Source: Tagaea sp965279565 (GTDB taxonomy: Bacteria; Pseudomonadota; Alphaproteobacteria; CACIAM-22H2). From it: a DNA stretch of 64,000 nucleotides. Location of the stretch: assembly GCA_965279565.1 (NCBI GenBank), contig OZ257249.1:2294001-2358000 (forward strand), written 5' to 3'. A model generated the notes under the pieces. The model did no database searches, had not been told where the DNA came from, and saw nothing but the letters and a program-made list of their open reading frames with translations. Numbering within the stretch: position 1 is the stretch's first letter; the number at the start of each line of letters is the position of its first letter. Position numbers and translations under genes: made by a program. This document shows, piece after piece, positions 44,190 to 51,711 of the stretch.

Positions 44190-44808
44190 GACAGACCTCT
44201 TTGAAGATTCGCCCAGGCGATGCAGCACATGTCGCCGTTATAGGAAGCCATCCGACTTCGTTCGCGACGCAACGCGGAGAAGCGGGCTCTCGTACGTTTG
44301 CGCGGACTGCCGGAGCGATCGAACGTCGCCGGGCCCAACGATCCGTGAGAGGCGAATGAAGCGCGTGGCCGGAATGGCGTGGTGCCGAGCGTGCAGTGCG
44401 TGGGTTCGCGCCGGCGGGACGAACAAAGGGCTGTGCCAAGCGCATGCGAACGCCGAGCATCGCGCACGATATTCGTGCTCCGCGGCGTTTCGGGAGAGGC
44501 GCCGCGCCCATGCGTCGTTCCGAAAACGTGGCGTCGAGCGAGTTCCGGAGATCGGCAAGGAGTATTTGCTCGAATATTTCGAGGGGCGCTGCGCCTACTG
44601 TCCATGCCCAGCTGAAACTTGGGATCACGTTGTTTCGGTCAAGTGCGGCGGCAGAACGACTCCCGACAACATCGTCCCGGCCTGCCGGTCGTGCAACAGT
44701 TCCAAGCGTGATCGTGACGTGTGGGAGTGGATGGCGAGCAAGGGAATCTCGCCCACCGATCTCTTGGTCGAACGAATTTCCGAAGGCGGCGCGGGCTTCG
44801 CGAGCTAG
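44188..44808 (+). CDS. HNH endonuclease (possible homing endonuclease)
   Basis: 206 residues. N-terminal CSTCRRYRKPSDF...CADC zinc-binding block, a basic middle, and a classic HNH domain: CAYCPCPAETWDHVVSVKCGGRTTPDNIVPACRSCNSSK. It lies opposite to the operon direction. Its ATG forms a CATG with the start of the DUF5131 gene, and its TAG stop exactly abuts a 13-codon DUF5131-like remnant. GC is lower than in the neighbours, indicating recent acquisition. Confidence 0.87.
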   Translation: MTDLFEDSPRRCSTCRRYRKPSDFVRDATRRSGLSYVCADCRSDRTSPGPTIRERRMKRVAGMAWCRACSAWVRAGGTNKGLCQAHANAEHRARYSCSAAFRERRRAHASFRKRGVERVPEIGKEYLLEYFEGRCAYCPCPAETWDHVVSVKCGGRTTPDNIVPACRSCNSSKRDRDVWEWMASKGISPTDLLVERISEGGAGFAS

Positions 44809-44847
44809 CGTCGCGGCGGTCCATTCGATGCCGGTCTTGTCAGCCAT
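44809..44847 (-). pseudogene. N-terminal remnant of a DUF5131 gene (13 codons)
   Basis: Reads MADKTGIEWTAAT, the family start of DUF5131 proteins, and then meets the HNH stop codon. Its ATG overlaps the stop of the upstream leftward gene by 8 bp (translational coupling), as an intact operon gene would. The intact DUF5131 frame resumes on the other side of the HNH gene with a different start. Consistent with insertion of the HNH cassette at codon 13. Confidence 0.6.
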
Positions 44848-45322
44848 GGGAGCTCACCAGCGCTTCGGCAGGCTGGCCCGCGCGGAACTTCTCCTCCACG
44901 ATCTCGAGGCTCTTCTTGATCGCGAGCAGGCCTTCGAGGTTCTCGAACGTGATCGTGACGATGCACTCGTCGTCGCCTACGTGCTTGCCGCCCTCGGGGC
45001 GGTAGTCGTGATAGACGCCCAGGCCGCGTCCGTTGCGGCCGAAGATCAGGGCGCGCTTCCCGCCGAAGGTGCCGGCGCCAACTTCGACGCGGCCGAACCC
45101 CATCTCGATCAGCGATGGCTGCATCGCGGAAAGCATGTGCTCGACCATCGCCCGCGCCTGCGTTGCCGTGAACAGGTTCGTGCCGACGGGCCATTGCCGC
45201 GCATAGCCCTGCGCATCGGCCGGGCGCTTGTCGAAGGTGATGCCGCAGTCGGGGTCAAAGTCTGCCGGCAGCTTCCATTGCAGGAAGCGGTTCACCATCG
45301 CGTCGATCTGTTCCTTCGTCAT
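44840..45322 (-). CDS. Hypothetical phage protein (160 aa)
   Basis: 160 residues, starts MTKEQIDAMVNRFLQWKLPADFDPDCG; GTNLFTATQARAMVEHML and CIVTITFENLEGLLAIKKSLE follow. Good GAAAGGACC site. The stop overlaps the remnant start by 8 bp. No known fold recognised; likely a DNA-metabolism accessory of the early operon. Confidence 0.65.
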   Translation of the reverse strand: MTKEQIDAMVNRFLQWKLPADFDPDCGITFDKRPADAQGYARQWPVGTNLFTATQARAMVEHMLSAMQPSLIEMGFGRVEVGAGTFGGKRALIFGRNGRGLGVYHDYRPEGGKHVGDDECIVTITFENLEGLLAIKKSLEIVEEKFRAGQPAEALVSSHG

Positions 45323-46014
45323 GCTGCGGTCCTTTCGGGTTGGGCGTTGAGAGCTTGATTGCCCCATTGGGCGGCCAGTGCGTCGGCCATGCCGGGGAAC
45401 GAGCGGCTGCGCTCCCTGCCGCGATCGGCACCTGGCGGCATGCGCCAGACCCGATGCCATGCCTTCCACTCGTCGCTGCCCTTTTCTGGCTCCGGCAGGC
45501 GGTTCGTGGCGACCAGCCCCGACAGCCTGCGGAGGTACCAGCCCGTCGCCTTGTATTCCGGATGCCCGAACCAGAACGGCTGCACGATCTGGGGGCGTGG
45601 AAGGTCGGCCGGCATGCGATCGCGTGCCAGATCGTGCATTTCCGGATTCTCGACCGCGACGTGCTCGATCGGCGCGTTCCAGCACGCGATGAAGAGATCG
45701 ACGCCGTCGTCGAACTCGTCCTTCATCGATTGCCACGTGCGTCCGCGCGGCAGGGCCTTGGGCGGCGTCATCTTGCCCGGCCCGGACAACCAGCGCCGGC
45801 CGCTCCGACAGAGTCGGGTACAGGGCGGGTGCATCACGACGAGCAAGTCCCATCCGTCATTCAGATGGTCGCGCACATCTCCGATAATATGCCTGTTCGA
45901 ACGGTCGTCGGCCGGAAGCAGGTCGCACGACCAGGCGTCAAACCCGCGCGCGGCAAATGCTCGGCGGACGATGCCAGAGAACTCGCAGCCGACGAGGACG
46001 CGCGGTTCGATCAA
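45319..46014 (-). CDS. DNA cytosine methyltransferase-like phage protein
   Basis: 231 residues: SAM motif region RVLVGCEFSGIVRRAF, a PPC-type catalytic loop in HPPCTRLCRSG, and ENPEMHDLAR (ENV-like). It is much shorter than a full Dcm and lacks an obvious target-recognition domain. Start is TTG at 46014, overlapping the upstream stop (TTGA). May protect or mark phage DNA; catalytic competence is uncertain because of the short length. Confidence 0.72.
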   Translation of the reverse strand: MIEPRVLVGCEFSGIVRRAFAARGFDAWSCDLLPADDRSNRHIIGDVRDHLNDGWDLLVVMHPPCTRLCRSGRRWLSGPGKMTPPKALPRGRTWQSMKDEFDDGVDLFIACWNAPIEHVAVENPEMHDLARDRMPADLPRPQIVQPFWFGHPEYKATGWYLRRLSGLVATNRLPEPEKGSDEWKAWHRVWRMPPGADRGRERSRSFPGMADALAAQWGNQALNAQPERTAA

Positions 46015-46455
46015 GCGACCTCCCGCATGTCGGCGAGCGCCTCGATCACTTCGTCGATCGAGCCGCAGATGTGTTGCGCCATCAGCGCCATCAGCTCGGG
46101 CTCTTCGCCATCCTGCGTCAGGATGATCACGCGCTTGCCACGGCCAGCGAACCAGCCTGCCTCGAGATGGGCCGAGCGGCCGCAGGGCAGGACGAGCACG
46201 CACGTATCGGCCCATTCCATTGCGCGGAAGTCCGACAGGTAGCCGGCGGCGGCGATCGGGTGTGCGAGCATCCGCCGGTACTCATCGACGGTCGGCTTCG
46301 GATTCTTCTCCGCACCCAACTGCTGCCAGCTGAAGCCGGAACCGCCGGGGGGGATTGCGGAAGTCGTAGACCGCGTGACCACGGTCACGCAGATGCTCGA
46401 CGATCTGCGGCTGATGCTGATTGCGCCAGGACGATGCGACGTAGATGCGGGCCAT
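46011..46455 (-). pseudogene. Nucleoside 2-deoxyribosyltransferase-like gene, frameshifted at G7
   Basis: Two frames join into one DUF4406/deoxyribosyltransferase-like protein of about 147 residues: MARIYVASSWRN...HAVYDFRNPP and then GGSGFSWQQLGAEKNP...WADTCVLVLPCGRSAHLEAGW. The break is at seven G (46347-46353, seven C on the gene strand); six C would restore the frame. It may be a real mutation, a phase-variable tract, a programmed slip, or a sequence error. The product would act on nucleosides or deoxynucleotides. Confidence 0.75.
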
Positions 46456-46682
46456 CAGGTGTCCTCTCTTGCTTCGATCGGGTTGCGAAAGAAATCGGTG
46501 CAGCGGAAATCCGGATCGGGCCTGATCTCGATGCGCTTCTCCGGCCCGCAATGGCCGGTCGCATCTTCGGCAGCGGCGCGCGTATATCGCCCGGCGGATG
46601 CGATCTCGTGCGTGTAGCCGCATCGGTTGGCGCGCCAGTAGGCGCTGTGCTCGCCGGACCAAATGACGAACTTCTCTGTCAT
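46455..46682 (-). CDS. Hypothetical phage protein (75 aa)
   Basis: 75 residues: MTEKFVIWSGEHSAYWRANRCGYTH, then GRYTRAAAEDATGHCGPEKRIEIRPDP. The start shares a base with the stop of the J-domain gene, and its own stop shares the A with the next ATG (TGATG). Coupled genes, function unknown. Confidence 0.65.
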   Translation of the reverse strand: MTEKFVIWSGEHSAYWRANRCGYTHEIASAGRYTRAAAEDATGHCGPEKRIEIRPDPDFRCTDFFRNPIEAREDT

Positions 46683-47170
46683 GCGACGATCTCTGGTGGG
46701 AAGCCGTCGACGTGCACCGCAGCCTGTATCTCGGGCGCGCGCACGCGAACGCCGACCGGACGCCCGGTCGCATCGAAAGCGATCTCGACCATGTCGTCCC
46801 ACGGCAATGCCGTCCCGTCGGAGGCGACCGGCCATGGGAACATGGCGAGTCGATTGGCGTCTTTCGCTCGCTTGCTTTCGGTGTCGAGTTCGTAGCTTCC
46901 GGGCACGCGCGCGGAAATGATCCAGCCGGCCGTGCGCACCGGCAGATCGTTACGCACGATCGCGCGCCAGCGCGGAGCCTGGCGCGCAAGCCACGCAGTC
47001 GCGCCGTCACGCGCAGCGATCAGATCTCTCATCTTTGCGTCCGATCCGCCGCGGTCCGGGTGGGCGAGCCGCGCGAGCCGGCGGTAGGCGGACCCGATCG
47101 CGTCGTCGGTGACCTCGTCGCGTGGTCTGAAGCCAAGGACGGCGCGCCATTCTTCCTGTCCATCGTCCAT
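46679..47170 (-). CDS. J-domain (DnaJ-like) phage protein
   Basis: 163 residues. Residues about 8-60 form a J-domain with AYRRLARLAHPDRGGSD, including the HPD tripeptide at 37-39 that recruits Hsp70. The C-terminal half (NDLPVRTAGWIISARVPGSYELD) is unique. A phage J-protein probably recruits the host DnaK to a replication or assembly target. Overlaps the next gene by 4 bp. Confidence 0.8.
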   Translation of the reverse strand: MDDGQEEWRAVLGFRPRDEVTDDAIGSAYRRLARLAHPDRGGSDAKMRDLIAARDGATAWLARQAPRWRAIVRNDLPVRTAGWIISARVPGSYELDTESKRAKDANRLAMFPWPVASDGTALPWDDMVEIAFDATGRPVGVRVRAPEIQAAVHVDGFPPEIVA

Positions 47171-47172
47171 GG

Positions 47173-47442
47173 TCAGACCTCCAGTGCGGCGCGATAGAGT
47201 TCGAGCAGCTCGTCGCGCTCCTTGCGGTCAGCGGGATCGAGTTTGCGCAGCTTGATGACCTCGCGCAGGGCCTTCAGGTCGAAGCCGTTGCCCTTGGCCT
47301 CGGTGTAGACCTCGCGGATGTCGGCCGAGAGATCGGCCTTCTCGGTTTCCAGCCGCTCGATGCGTTCGACGAAGCTGCGCAGTTTCGCGGCGGCGATGCC
47401 GCTGTTGTCGCCGGCCGGGGGCGGGGACGGGCGCTCAGCCAT
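47173..47442 (-). CDS. GapR-like nucleoid protein (DUF2312)
   Basis: 89 residues; GDNSGIAAAKLRSFVERIERLETEKADLSADIREVYTEAKGNGFDLKALREVIKLRKLD is the standard DUF2312 arrangement. In Caulobacter this family (GapR) binds overtwisted AT-rich DNA ahead of replication and transcription. A phage copy next to other early genes suggests control of replication or supercoiling of the phage or host DNA. Confidence 0.88.
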   Translation of the reverse strand: MAERPSPPPAGDNSGIAAAKLRSFVERIERLETEKADLSADIREVYTEAKGNGFDLKALREVIKLRKLDPADRKERDELLELYRAALEV

Positions 47443-47743
47443 TCGCCGCCTCCTCCGCCGCCTTCAGGCGGTCGAGCAGGGCTTCGTCCTGGCGCTTGAT
47501 GGCGGTCTCGGCCTTGCGTCGGGTCGCCCAGCTCGCCTTAACCGCGCCGATCTTGAAGGCCCGCTTGCGGCAGGCGCGGTCGGTGCGGCCCAGCAGGGTC
47601 GCCAGTTCGGCGAAGCTCTGGCCGTTCGCCCGGCGGGCGGTCAGCTGCAGGTCTTCCCAGTCGGTCCAGTCGGCGCCGTCGCGGCGCAATGGTTCGGGCG
47701 GTATCGCGTTTCCGTGGAAACTTGTTTCCCGATGAACACTCAT
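47435..47743 (-). CDS. Myb/SANT-like DNA-binding protein
   Basis: 102 residues; DWTDWEDLQLTARRANGQSFAELATLLGRTDRACRKRAFKIGA has the Trp-spaced helix-turn-helix of Myb/SANT-type domains, followed by a coiled C-terminus. Overlaps the GapR gene by 8 bp. Probably a phage regulator. Confidence 0.65.
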   Translation of the reverse strand: MSVHRETSFHGNAIPPEPLRRDGADWTDWEDLQLTARRANGQSFAELATLLGRTDRACRKRAFKIGAVKASWATRRKAETAIKRQDEALLDRLKAAEEAANG

Positions 47744-48420
47744 GGGAGCACCCGCCGGAAGCGGTTCCAGAGACGGTCTATCGTCGTGCGCGCGTCGGCC
47801 GGTTTCAGCACCTGGGGCCAGAGCCTGTTCGCCGCGTCGAGCTCGTCGGGCGAGATGCCGAACGGGGCCGGATCGTTGAAACCGTCGCGCACCTCGATCA
47901 CGAGGGCGAGGCGGTCGATGCGATGCACGATCGCGGACACGCCCGGGGGGGCGGGCCAGTCCAGCCGGAAGCGGGTATGGATCGCGGCATCCCAGCGCGC
48001 GGCGATGCAGGCGCGCGCCTGGCGGAAGGCATCGGCCGGCAAAGCGGGGAACAGGCCGCGCAGCTCGAGATCGAACGCGACCTGCTGCGGCGTGGTCTGG
48101 TCGCCGATATAGGCCTCGTGCCCGTCATGCAGCAGCACGTAGGGGCGGGCGACCGGATCGGGGCACAGCGACGCGATCGCGGCGAGGTCGTCGCACAGCA
48201 GCAGGTGCTGGCCCACGTCCCACGCGCGTTCGCGGTGATTGTTGTAGCGGTGCAGGCCCGACAGCGCCTCGCACAGTTCCATGACATCGACGTCCGCCGG
48301 GCGCGGGTCGAGCAGGGCGATCGAGCGGCCGCGCCAGGTCGCCATGCGGGCCTTGCGCGCGAGGTTTGCGTGCTCGCCGCCGGTGGCGAGCACCGGCGGA
48401 AGGGCGGCGGGTTCGGTCAT
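47740..48420 (-). CDS. HD-domain phosphohydrolase
   Basis: 226 residues; HRYNNHRERAWDVGQHLLL and LLHDGHEAYIGD present the HD metal motif of nucleotide/dNMP phosphohydrolases of the YfbR-like type. Suggests adjustment of nucleotide pools during phage growth, in line with the deoxyribosyltransferase-like gene nearby. ATG at 48420 overlaps the upstream stop (ATGA). Confidence 0.85.
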   Translation of the reverse strand: MTEPAALPPVLATGGEHANLARKARMATWRGRSIALLDPRPADVDVMELCEALSGLHRYNNHRERAWDVGQHLLLCDDLAAIASLCPDPVARPYVLLHDGHEAYIGDQTTPQQVAFDLELRGLFPALPADAFRQARACIAARWDAAIHTRFRLDWPAPPGVSAIVHRIDRLALVIEVRDGFNDPAPFGISPDELDAANRLWPQVLKPADARTTIDRLWNRFRRVLP

Positions 48421-48665
48421 TGCGGGCTTCCTGCAGGGCGGCGGGCGTCCTGCGTGTCGGGTTTGCGGACAAGGTCGAAGCGGACGAGCCGCAGGCCTGC
48501 GGGCAGCGGCTCGTCGCGCCGGACGCGCTGGAACTCGGCGGCGCAGGACTGCAGATCGGCCGGCACGTTCGCCCGGTCGACGATCGTCATCGAGCCGGGG
48601 GCCGGATCGCACTGCCGGGGGCCGCCGCCGGCCAGCAGGGCACACACGACGATCGCGCAGATCAT
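48417..48665 (-). CDS. Small exported or membrane phage protein (82 aa)
   Basis: 82 residues; MICAIVVCALLAGGGPRQCDPA looks like a short signal or lipoprotein-type N-terminus, then LQSCAAEFQRVRRDEPLPAGLRLVRFDLVRKP. GAGGG precedes the ATG at 48665. Possibly periplasmic; function unknown. Confidence 0.6.
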   Translation of the reverse strand: MICAIVVCALLAGGGPRQCDPAPGSMTIVDRANVPADLQSCAAEFQRVRRDEPLPAGLRLVRFDLVRKPDTQDARRPAGSPQ

Positions 48666-48667
48666 CG

Positions 48668-49000
48668 TCAATCCCTCGGATGCGTGGCGGCGGCGTGGGT
48701 CGGGTGTGCCGGATGCGACGACAGCGGGCGCGTGGCCTGCGACATCACGATCTGGTCGCGGCCGGCGAAATAGGGCGGCTCGCCGTGGCGGTCGAAGATT
48801 GCGCGCAGCTGATCGACCGACAGGTTGAACTCGCGGCCGAGGGCCTCGAGCTTCACGCCGCAAGCGCGACGCACCATCAGCCGTGCCAAGCGGTCGCCGA
48901 GGTCCGGGCGCCAGTCGGCGCAGGTGCGGTGTGTGTTGTCGGGGAACGTGACCGAGCGGATGCGCGGGTCGGGTGCCTGGGCGGCGAGGGCAGCTTCCAT
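48668..49000 (-). CDS. Hypothetical phage protein, HTH-like (110 aa)
   Basis: 110 residues; RRACGVKLEALGREFNLSVDQLRAIFDRHG is a probable helix-turn-helix. A Thr/Pro/His-rich tail follows. Part of the leftward operon after the first gene from PL; no recognised family. Confidence 0.6.
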   Translation of the reverse strand: MEAALAAQAPDPRIRSVTFPDNTHRTCADWRPDLGDRLARLMVRRACGVKLEALGREFNLSVDQLRAIFDRHGEPPYFAGRDQIVMSQATRPLSSHPAHPTHAAATHPRD

Positions 49001-49003
49001 GGC

Positions 49004-49237
49004 TCAGCGCCCCGCCTTGCGGATCGCGACGGCCGCTTCCTCGCGGGCCTCTTCGCCCAGAGCGGCGATCTCACCGGTCGAGAAGCCGGCGCGCTTCAGA
49101 TCATCCTCGGTGGCGCTGCCCGTCTCCTGGCGCAGGCGCACGAGCGTGGCGACCATGTCGGTCCGGCGGGCGGCCAGGGTGCGCGGGCGGCTGGCGAAGT
49201 CGCGGCGGACGGTGGATTCGGCGTTCGTGCTGATCAT
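49004..49237 (-). CDS. First gene of the leftward operon (77 aa)
   Basis: 77 residues, starts MISTNAESTVRRDFASRPRTLAARRTD, then VATLVRLRQETGSATEDDLKRAGFSTGEIAALGEEAREEAA; helical, no known domain. GAGGAG lies upstream of the ATG at 49237, chosen over upstream codons that enter the operator. It sits about 28 nt after the predicted PL start, so it is the first leftward early product. Confidence 0.7.
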   Translation of the reverse strand: MISTNAESTVRRDFASRPRTLAARRTDMVATLVRLRQETGSATEDDLKRAGFSTGEIAALGEEAREEAAVAIRKAGR

Positions 49238-49271
49238 CGGGCTGGCTCCTCGTTTCGCTGGAAACACCCAG

Positions 49272-49300
49272 AAGGTAAGCAATGCTTCCCGTATTGTCAA
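49272..49300 (-). promoter_or_regulatory. Leftward early promoter PL
   Basis: On the minus strand: TTGACA (49300-49295), a 17-bp spacer, and TACCTT (49277-49272). The operators at 49299-49309 and 49277-49287 overlap the -35 and the spacer/-10. It is nearly identical in layout and sequence to PR. Confidence 0.8.
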
Positions 49301-49309
49301 GCAATGCTT
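49277..49309. promoter_or_regulatory. OL: two repressor operators AAGCAATGCTT
   Basis: Perfect copies of AAGCAATGCTT at 49277-49287 and 49299-49309 (centres 22 bp apart, two helical turns). The second extends to a 13-bp palindrome, 49298-49310. The same AAGCA-N-TGCTT sequence recurs three times at OR. Confidence 0.85.
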
Positions 49310-49375
49310 GTCTTGCACCTAGATTGCGGTCTGGCGAAACTGAATCCGACGGTTGAAGTGGCGAGGCGTTCCCCG

Positions 49376-50179
49376 ATGTCAGATGCGGACCGGAATATCG
49401 ACGCGATCATCGACGCGTATGCCTTTGCTGATACGCGTCGGCATTTCATGCACGGGACCCGGGTTCGCAACCGCCTCGGCCCTGCCGACGATGCCGGAAT
49501 GGACGACGACGGTGCGGCGGGCCCGCTCGAGGAGCTGCTCGGGCTTCGCGTCGGCATCGTCTATGTCGATTCCCATGGCGTGGAGAGCGAACGCGAGGTC
49601 ACGGTCCGCGCCTTCAAGATACTGCCCGACGAAAAGGGGCTGGCGCTGCGCTGCAAGTGCCACGCACGCAACGCCGCACGGATGTTCTATCTGAGCCGAG
49701 TGAAATCCTTCTACGACATCGACACCGGCGAGGCGTTCGACGATGTCGAGGCGTTTCTGCGCGCGTTCGCGACGGGGCGAACCGAATCGGCTTCGCCGAG
49801 CAATTCGGTCGCAGCGGCGATCGCTGCCGTGAAAACCGACCTGCATGTACTGATCTTCCTCGCGCGCTGCGACGGATGGCACGATTCGGAAGTGTCGGTC
49901 GCGTGCAACCTCGTGCTCGACGCGTCGACGACCCCGCAGGGCATCGACGTGGCCGAACTCGAACGGCAGATCCGGATGCTGGATCCCGACGAATGGGTGT
50001 TCCGCGAAGCCCTCTCTGCGTTCGTCGCGGGCCCGGCTGAGGGTCAGCGGCGCCTTGTGCGAGCGATCCGCCGCATGGTCAATTCCGACGGCGTCCTCAG
50101 CCCAGCGGAGGGGCGCTTTCTCGACGACATTGCCGGGGCCGTCGGGCTCGCGGCGCACAAGGAAGGAACCCAGCCGTGA
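49376..50179 (+). CDS. WYL-like plus TerB-like protein (moron candidate)
   Basis: 267 residues, opposite to the flanking minus-strand genes. The N-terminal half (about 50-135) shows GIVYVDSHGVESEREVTVRAFKI...LALRCKCHARNAARMFYLSRVKSF, a WYL-domain-like beta-barrel; the second half (about 155-265) is TerB-like (VLIFLARCDGWHDSEVSVACNLV, LVRAIRRMVNSDGVLSPAEGRFL). Start ATG at 49376. The TGA overlaps the GTG of the next gene, making an operon. Possible stress or defence regulator, not proven. Confidence 0.72.
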   Translation: MSDADRNIDAIIDAYAFADTRRHFMHGTRVRNRLGPADDAGMDDDGAAGPLEELLGLRVGIVYVDSHGVESEREVTVRAFKILPDEKGLALRCKCHARNAARMFYLSRVKSFYDIDTGEAFDDVEAFLRAFATGRTESASPSNSVAAAIAAVKTDLHVLIFLARCDGWHDSEVSVACNLVLDASTTPQGIDVAELERQIRMLDPDEWVFREALSAFVAGPAEGQRRLVRAIRRMVNSDGVLSPAEGRFLDDIAGAVGLAAHKEGTQP

Positions 50180-50481
50180 CTTCACCGGAGATTCCCAAGC
50201 CTGCTCTCGAAACCTCGCTGGCGAACCTGGCGATCGGTGTCTTCAAGCTCGTTGCGATCGCCGTGCTTCTCTGTGTCGCATTGCTGGTCGCCGGCCTGAT
50301 GGGCGACGGCACGTTCCGGCACGAGCCGGGCTTCGTTATCCTCGGTGCGCTCGGCGTGCTGTTCGCTGTCGTCCTGGTCCTCGGCGGGTTCTTCGTGCTG
50401 GCGTCGATCCTGCGGACCCTCGAGCGGATCGAGCTGCGGATGGTCGACTTCGATGGAAGACGCGAAGCGATCGGCGGCTAG
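50176..50481 (+). CDS. Two-TM membrane protein
   Basis: 101 residues, GTG start at 50176 overlapping the upstream stop. Two hydrophobic helices, about 21-43 (LAIGVFKLVAIAVLLCVALL) and about 53-76 (PGFVILGALGVLFAVVLVLGG), with a short charged C-terminus. AAGGA precedes the start. May be membrane partner of the WYL/TerB-like protein. Confidence 0.65.
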   Translation: MTSPEIPKPALETSLANLAIGVFKLVAIAVLLCVALLVAGLMGDGTFRHEPGFVILGALGVLFAVVLVLGGFFVLASILRTLERIELRMVDFDGRREAIGG

Positions 50482-50562
50482 TTCGTGGCCGGTCGACTTC
50501 CAGAACGTGCGCCGCGAGCGGCGATGCATTGATGCCGAACACCGTGGAGTAGCCGCAATCGC

Positions 50563-50967
50563 ATGTCGACCTCGAAGCGCAAGATCCAACGCGCCAGGGC
50601 AAAGCCTGGCACCCGGACCTCGGTTCCTTCTATTCCTGCCGGCGGCATGCCGCCGGCACCGGCGGCGGGCTCGGCCGCCGCGTGGTTCGCGAACTCGCGT
50701 ACTACGCTAATCGAGTTCAACCGCTGGCTTCTGATGCTTGCCCTGTCGTTGGCGAACATCGTGTTTTGGGTCGGCTGCCTCGTGACGCTCGCAGTCGCGA
50801 TCTACCAAAAAGGCTGGCCATCCTGGTCGTCGGTCTATGATTTTGCGCTGCAAAACAAAGAGATGGTCGGGATACTGACGACGGTTGTCGTCATTGGCCG
50901 GATCGCCGTCCGGTACGCGCATGCCCGAGCATCGGTGGCGAACAGAAGCATGTCTGATGGAAAATAA
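50563..50967 (+). CDS. Two-TM membrane protein
   Basis: 134 residues; basic Ala/Pro-rich N-terminus, then hydrophobic segments at about 56-78 (WLLMLALSLANIVFWVGCLV) and about 102-120 (MVGILTTVVVIGRIAVRY). The ribosome-binding site is weak (GGAG about 15 nt upstream). Encodes another small membrane protein of the cassette. Confidence 0.6.
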   Translation: MSTSKRKIQRARAKPGTRTSVPSIPAGGMPPAPAAGSAAAWFANSRTTLIEFNRWLLMLALSLANIVFWVGCLVTLAVAIYQKGWPSWSSVYDFALQNKEMVGILTTVVVIGRIAVRYAHARASVANRSMSDGK

Positions 50968-51141
50968 ACTATATATTTCAATATCGCCGCTACTCTGTCG
51001 CGCTTGGAATGCGAGATCGACGTTCCTATTTAACGGTAGCCATGCAACATTAATGCGCCTTAGGGTTCAGAAAGTTTTAATTGGTACCGCCTACCCTTGT
51101 CGTCTTGACTGCTCGCCCCGACGCCAGTCATGGAGAGGACG

Positions 51142-51702
51142 ATGACCCCCGAGATCGCGTTGTTGATCGTCATCTGCTGGGCAATTCTCTGGTATTACGT
51201 GCGCTATCGGCTGATCGAGTTCACGCAGCCTGAGCGCGTGCGCGCCTTCCGCCTGCAGAAGGAAATCGAAGCGCTGCCGGAAGCCAGCAGCGACGACAAG
51301 GAGTTCGCGCGCCTGCTCGCGACGCGCAGTCTGTCGCCGCTTCTTGCGTGGATATTCACGATCGCCCACGTCGTCTACGTCGTGAAAAGTTGCCTGTTTG
51401 AGTCATATCGGCGGAAACTCGACGAGATGGTGGCCGAGAAGCCTCCCGAGCTGCAGCGCCTTCTGGCGCGTCTGGCGCGCTCGACGATGCGCTCTGTCTA
51501 CGCGACGGCGCCGTTTGCGTGGATACTGTTCAGGTTCACCGCGGCGGTCGCAAGCTTCGTCATCGTGCTATTCGGGCATTCGAGCTTCCAGTCGATCGAG
51601 CGCGTGCGCGCCCGCATCGTGGTCGCCGACGAGCGGACCATGCTGCAATACCGATTCAGCAAGGGCAGTGACGACGGCTGCGGGCCTGCCAAGGCCGCCT
51701 GA
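51142..51702 (+). CDS. Membrane protein of the cassette (186 aa)
   Basis: 186 residues: TM at about 4-22 (IALLIVICWAILWYYVRYRL), a helical cytoplasmic domain, TM at about 75-95 and a third about 130-155 (FAWILFRFTAAVASFVIVLFG). ATG at 51142 with GGAG 6 nt upstream is chosen over one 12 bp earlier. The stretch before it (50968-51141) is AT-rich with no gene and may hold a separate promoter. Confidence 0.62.
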   Translation: MTPEIALLIVICWAILWYYVRYRLIEFTQPERVRAFRLQKEIEALPEASSDDKEFARLLATRSLSPLLAWIFTIAHVVYVVKSCLFESYRRKLDEMVAEKPPELQRLLARLARSTMRSVYATAPFAWILFRFTAAVASFVIVLFGHSSFQSIERVRARIVVADERTMLQYRFSKGSDDGCGPAKAA

Positions 51703-51711
51703 TCCTCCGGC

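Noticed and set aside
46282..47010. 242-codon minus-strand chimera frame
   Set aside because: Runs through the J-domain and 75-residue genes in a wrong frame and only its end matches the deoxyribosyltransferase; explained by the G7 frameshift.
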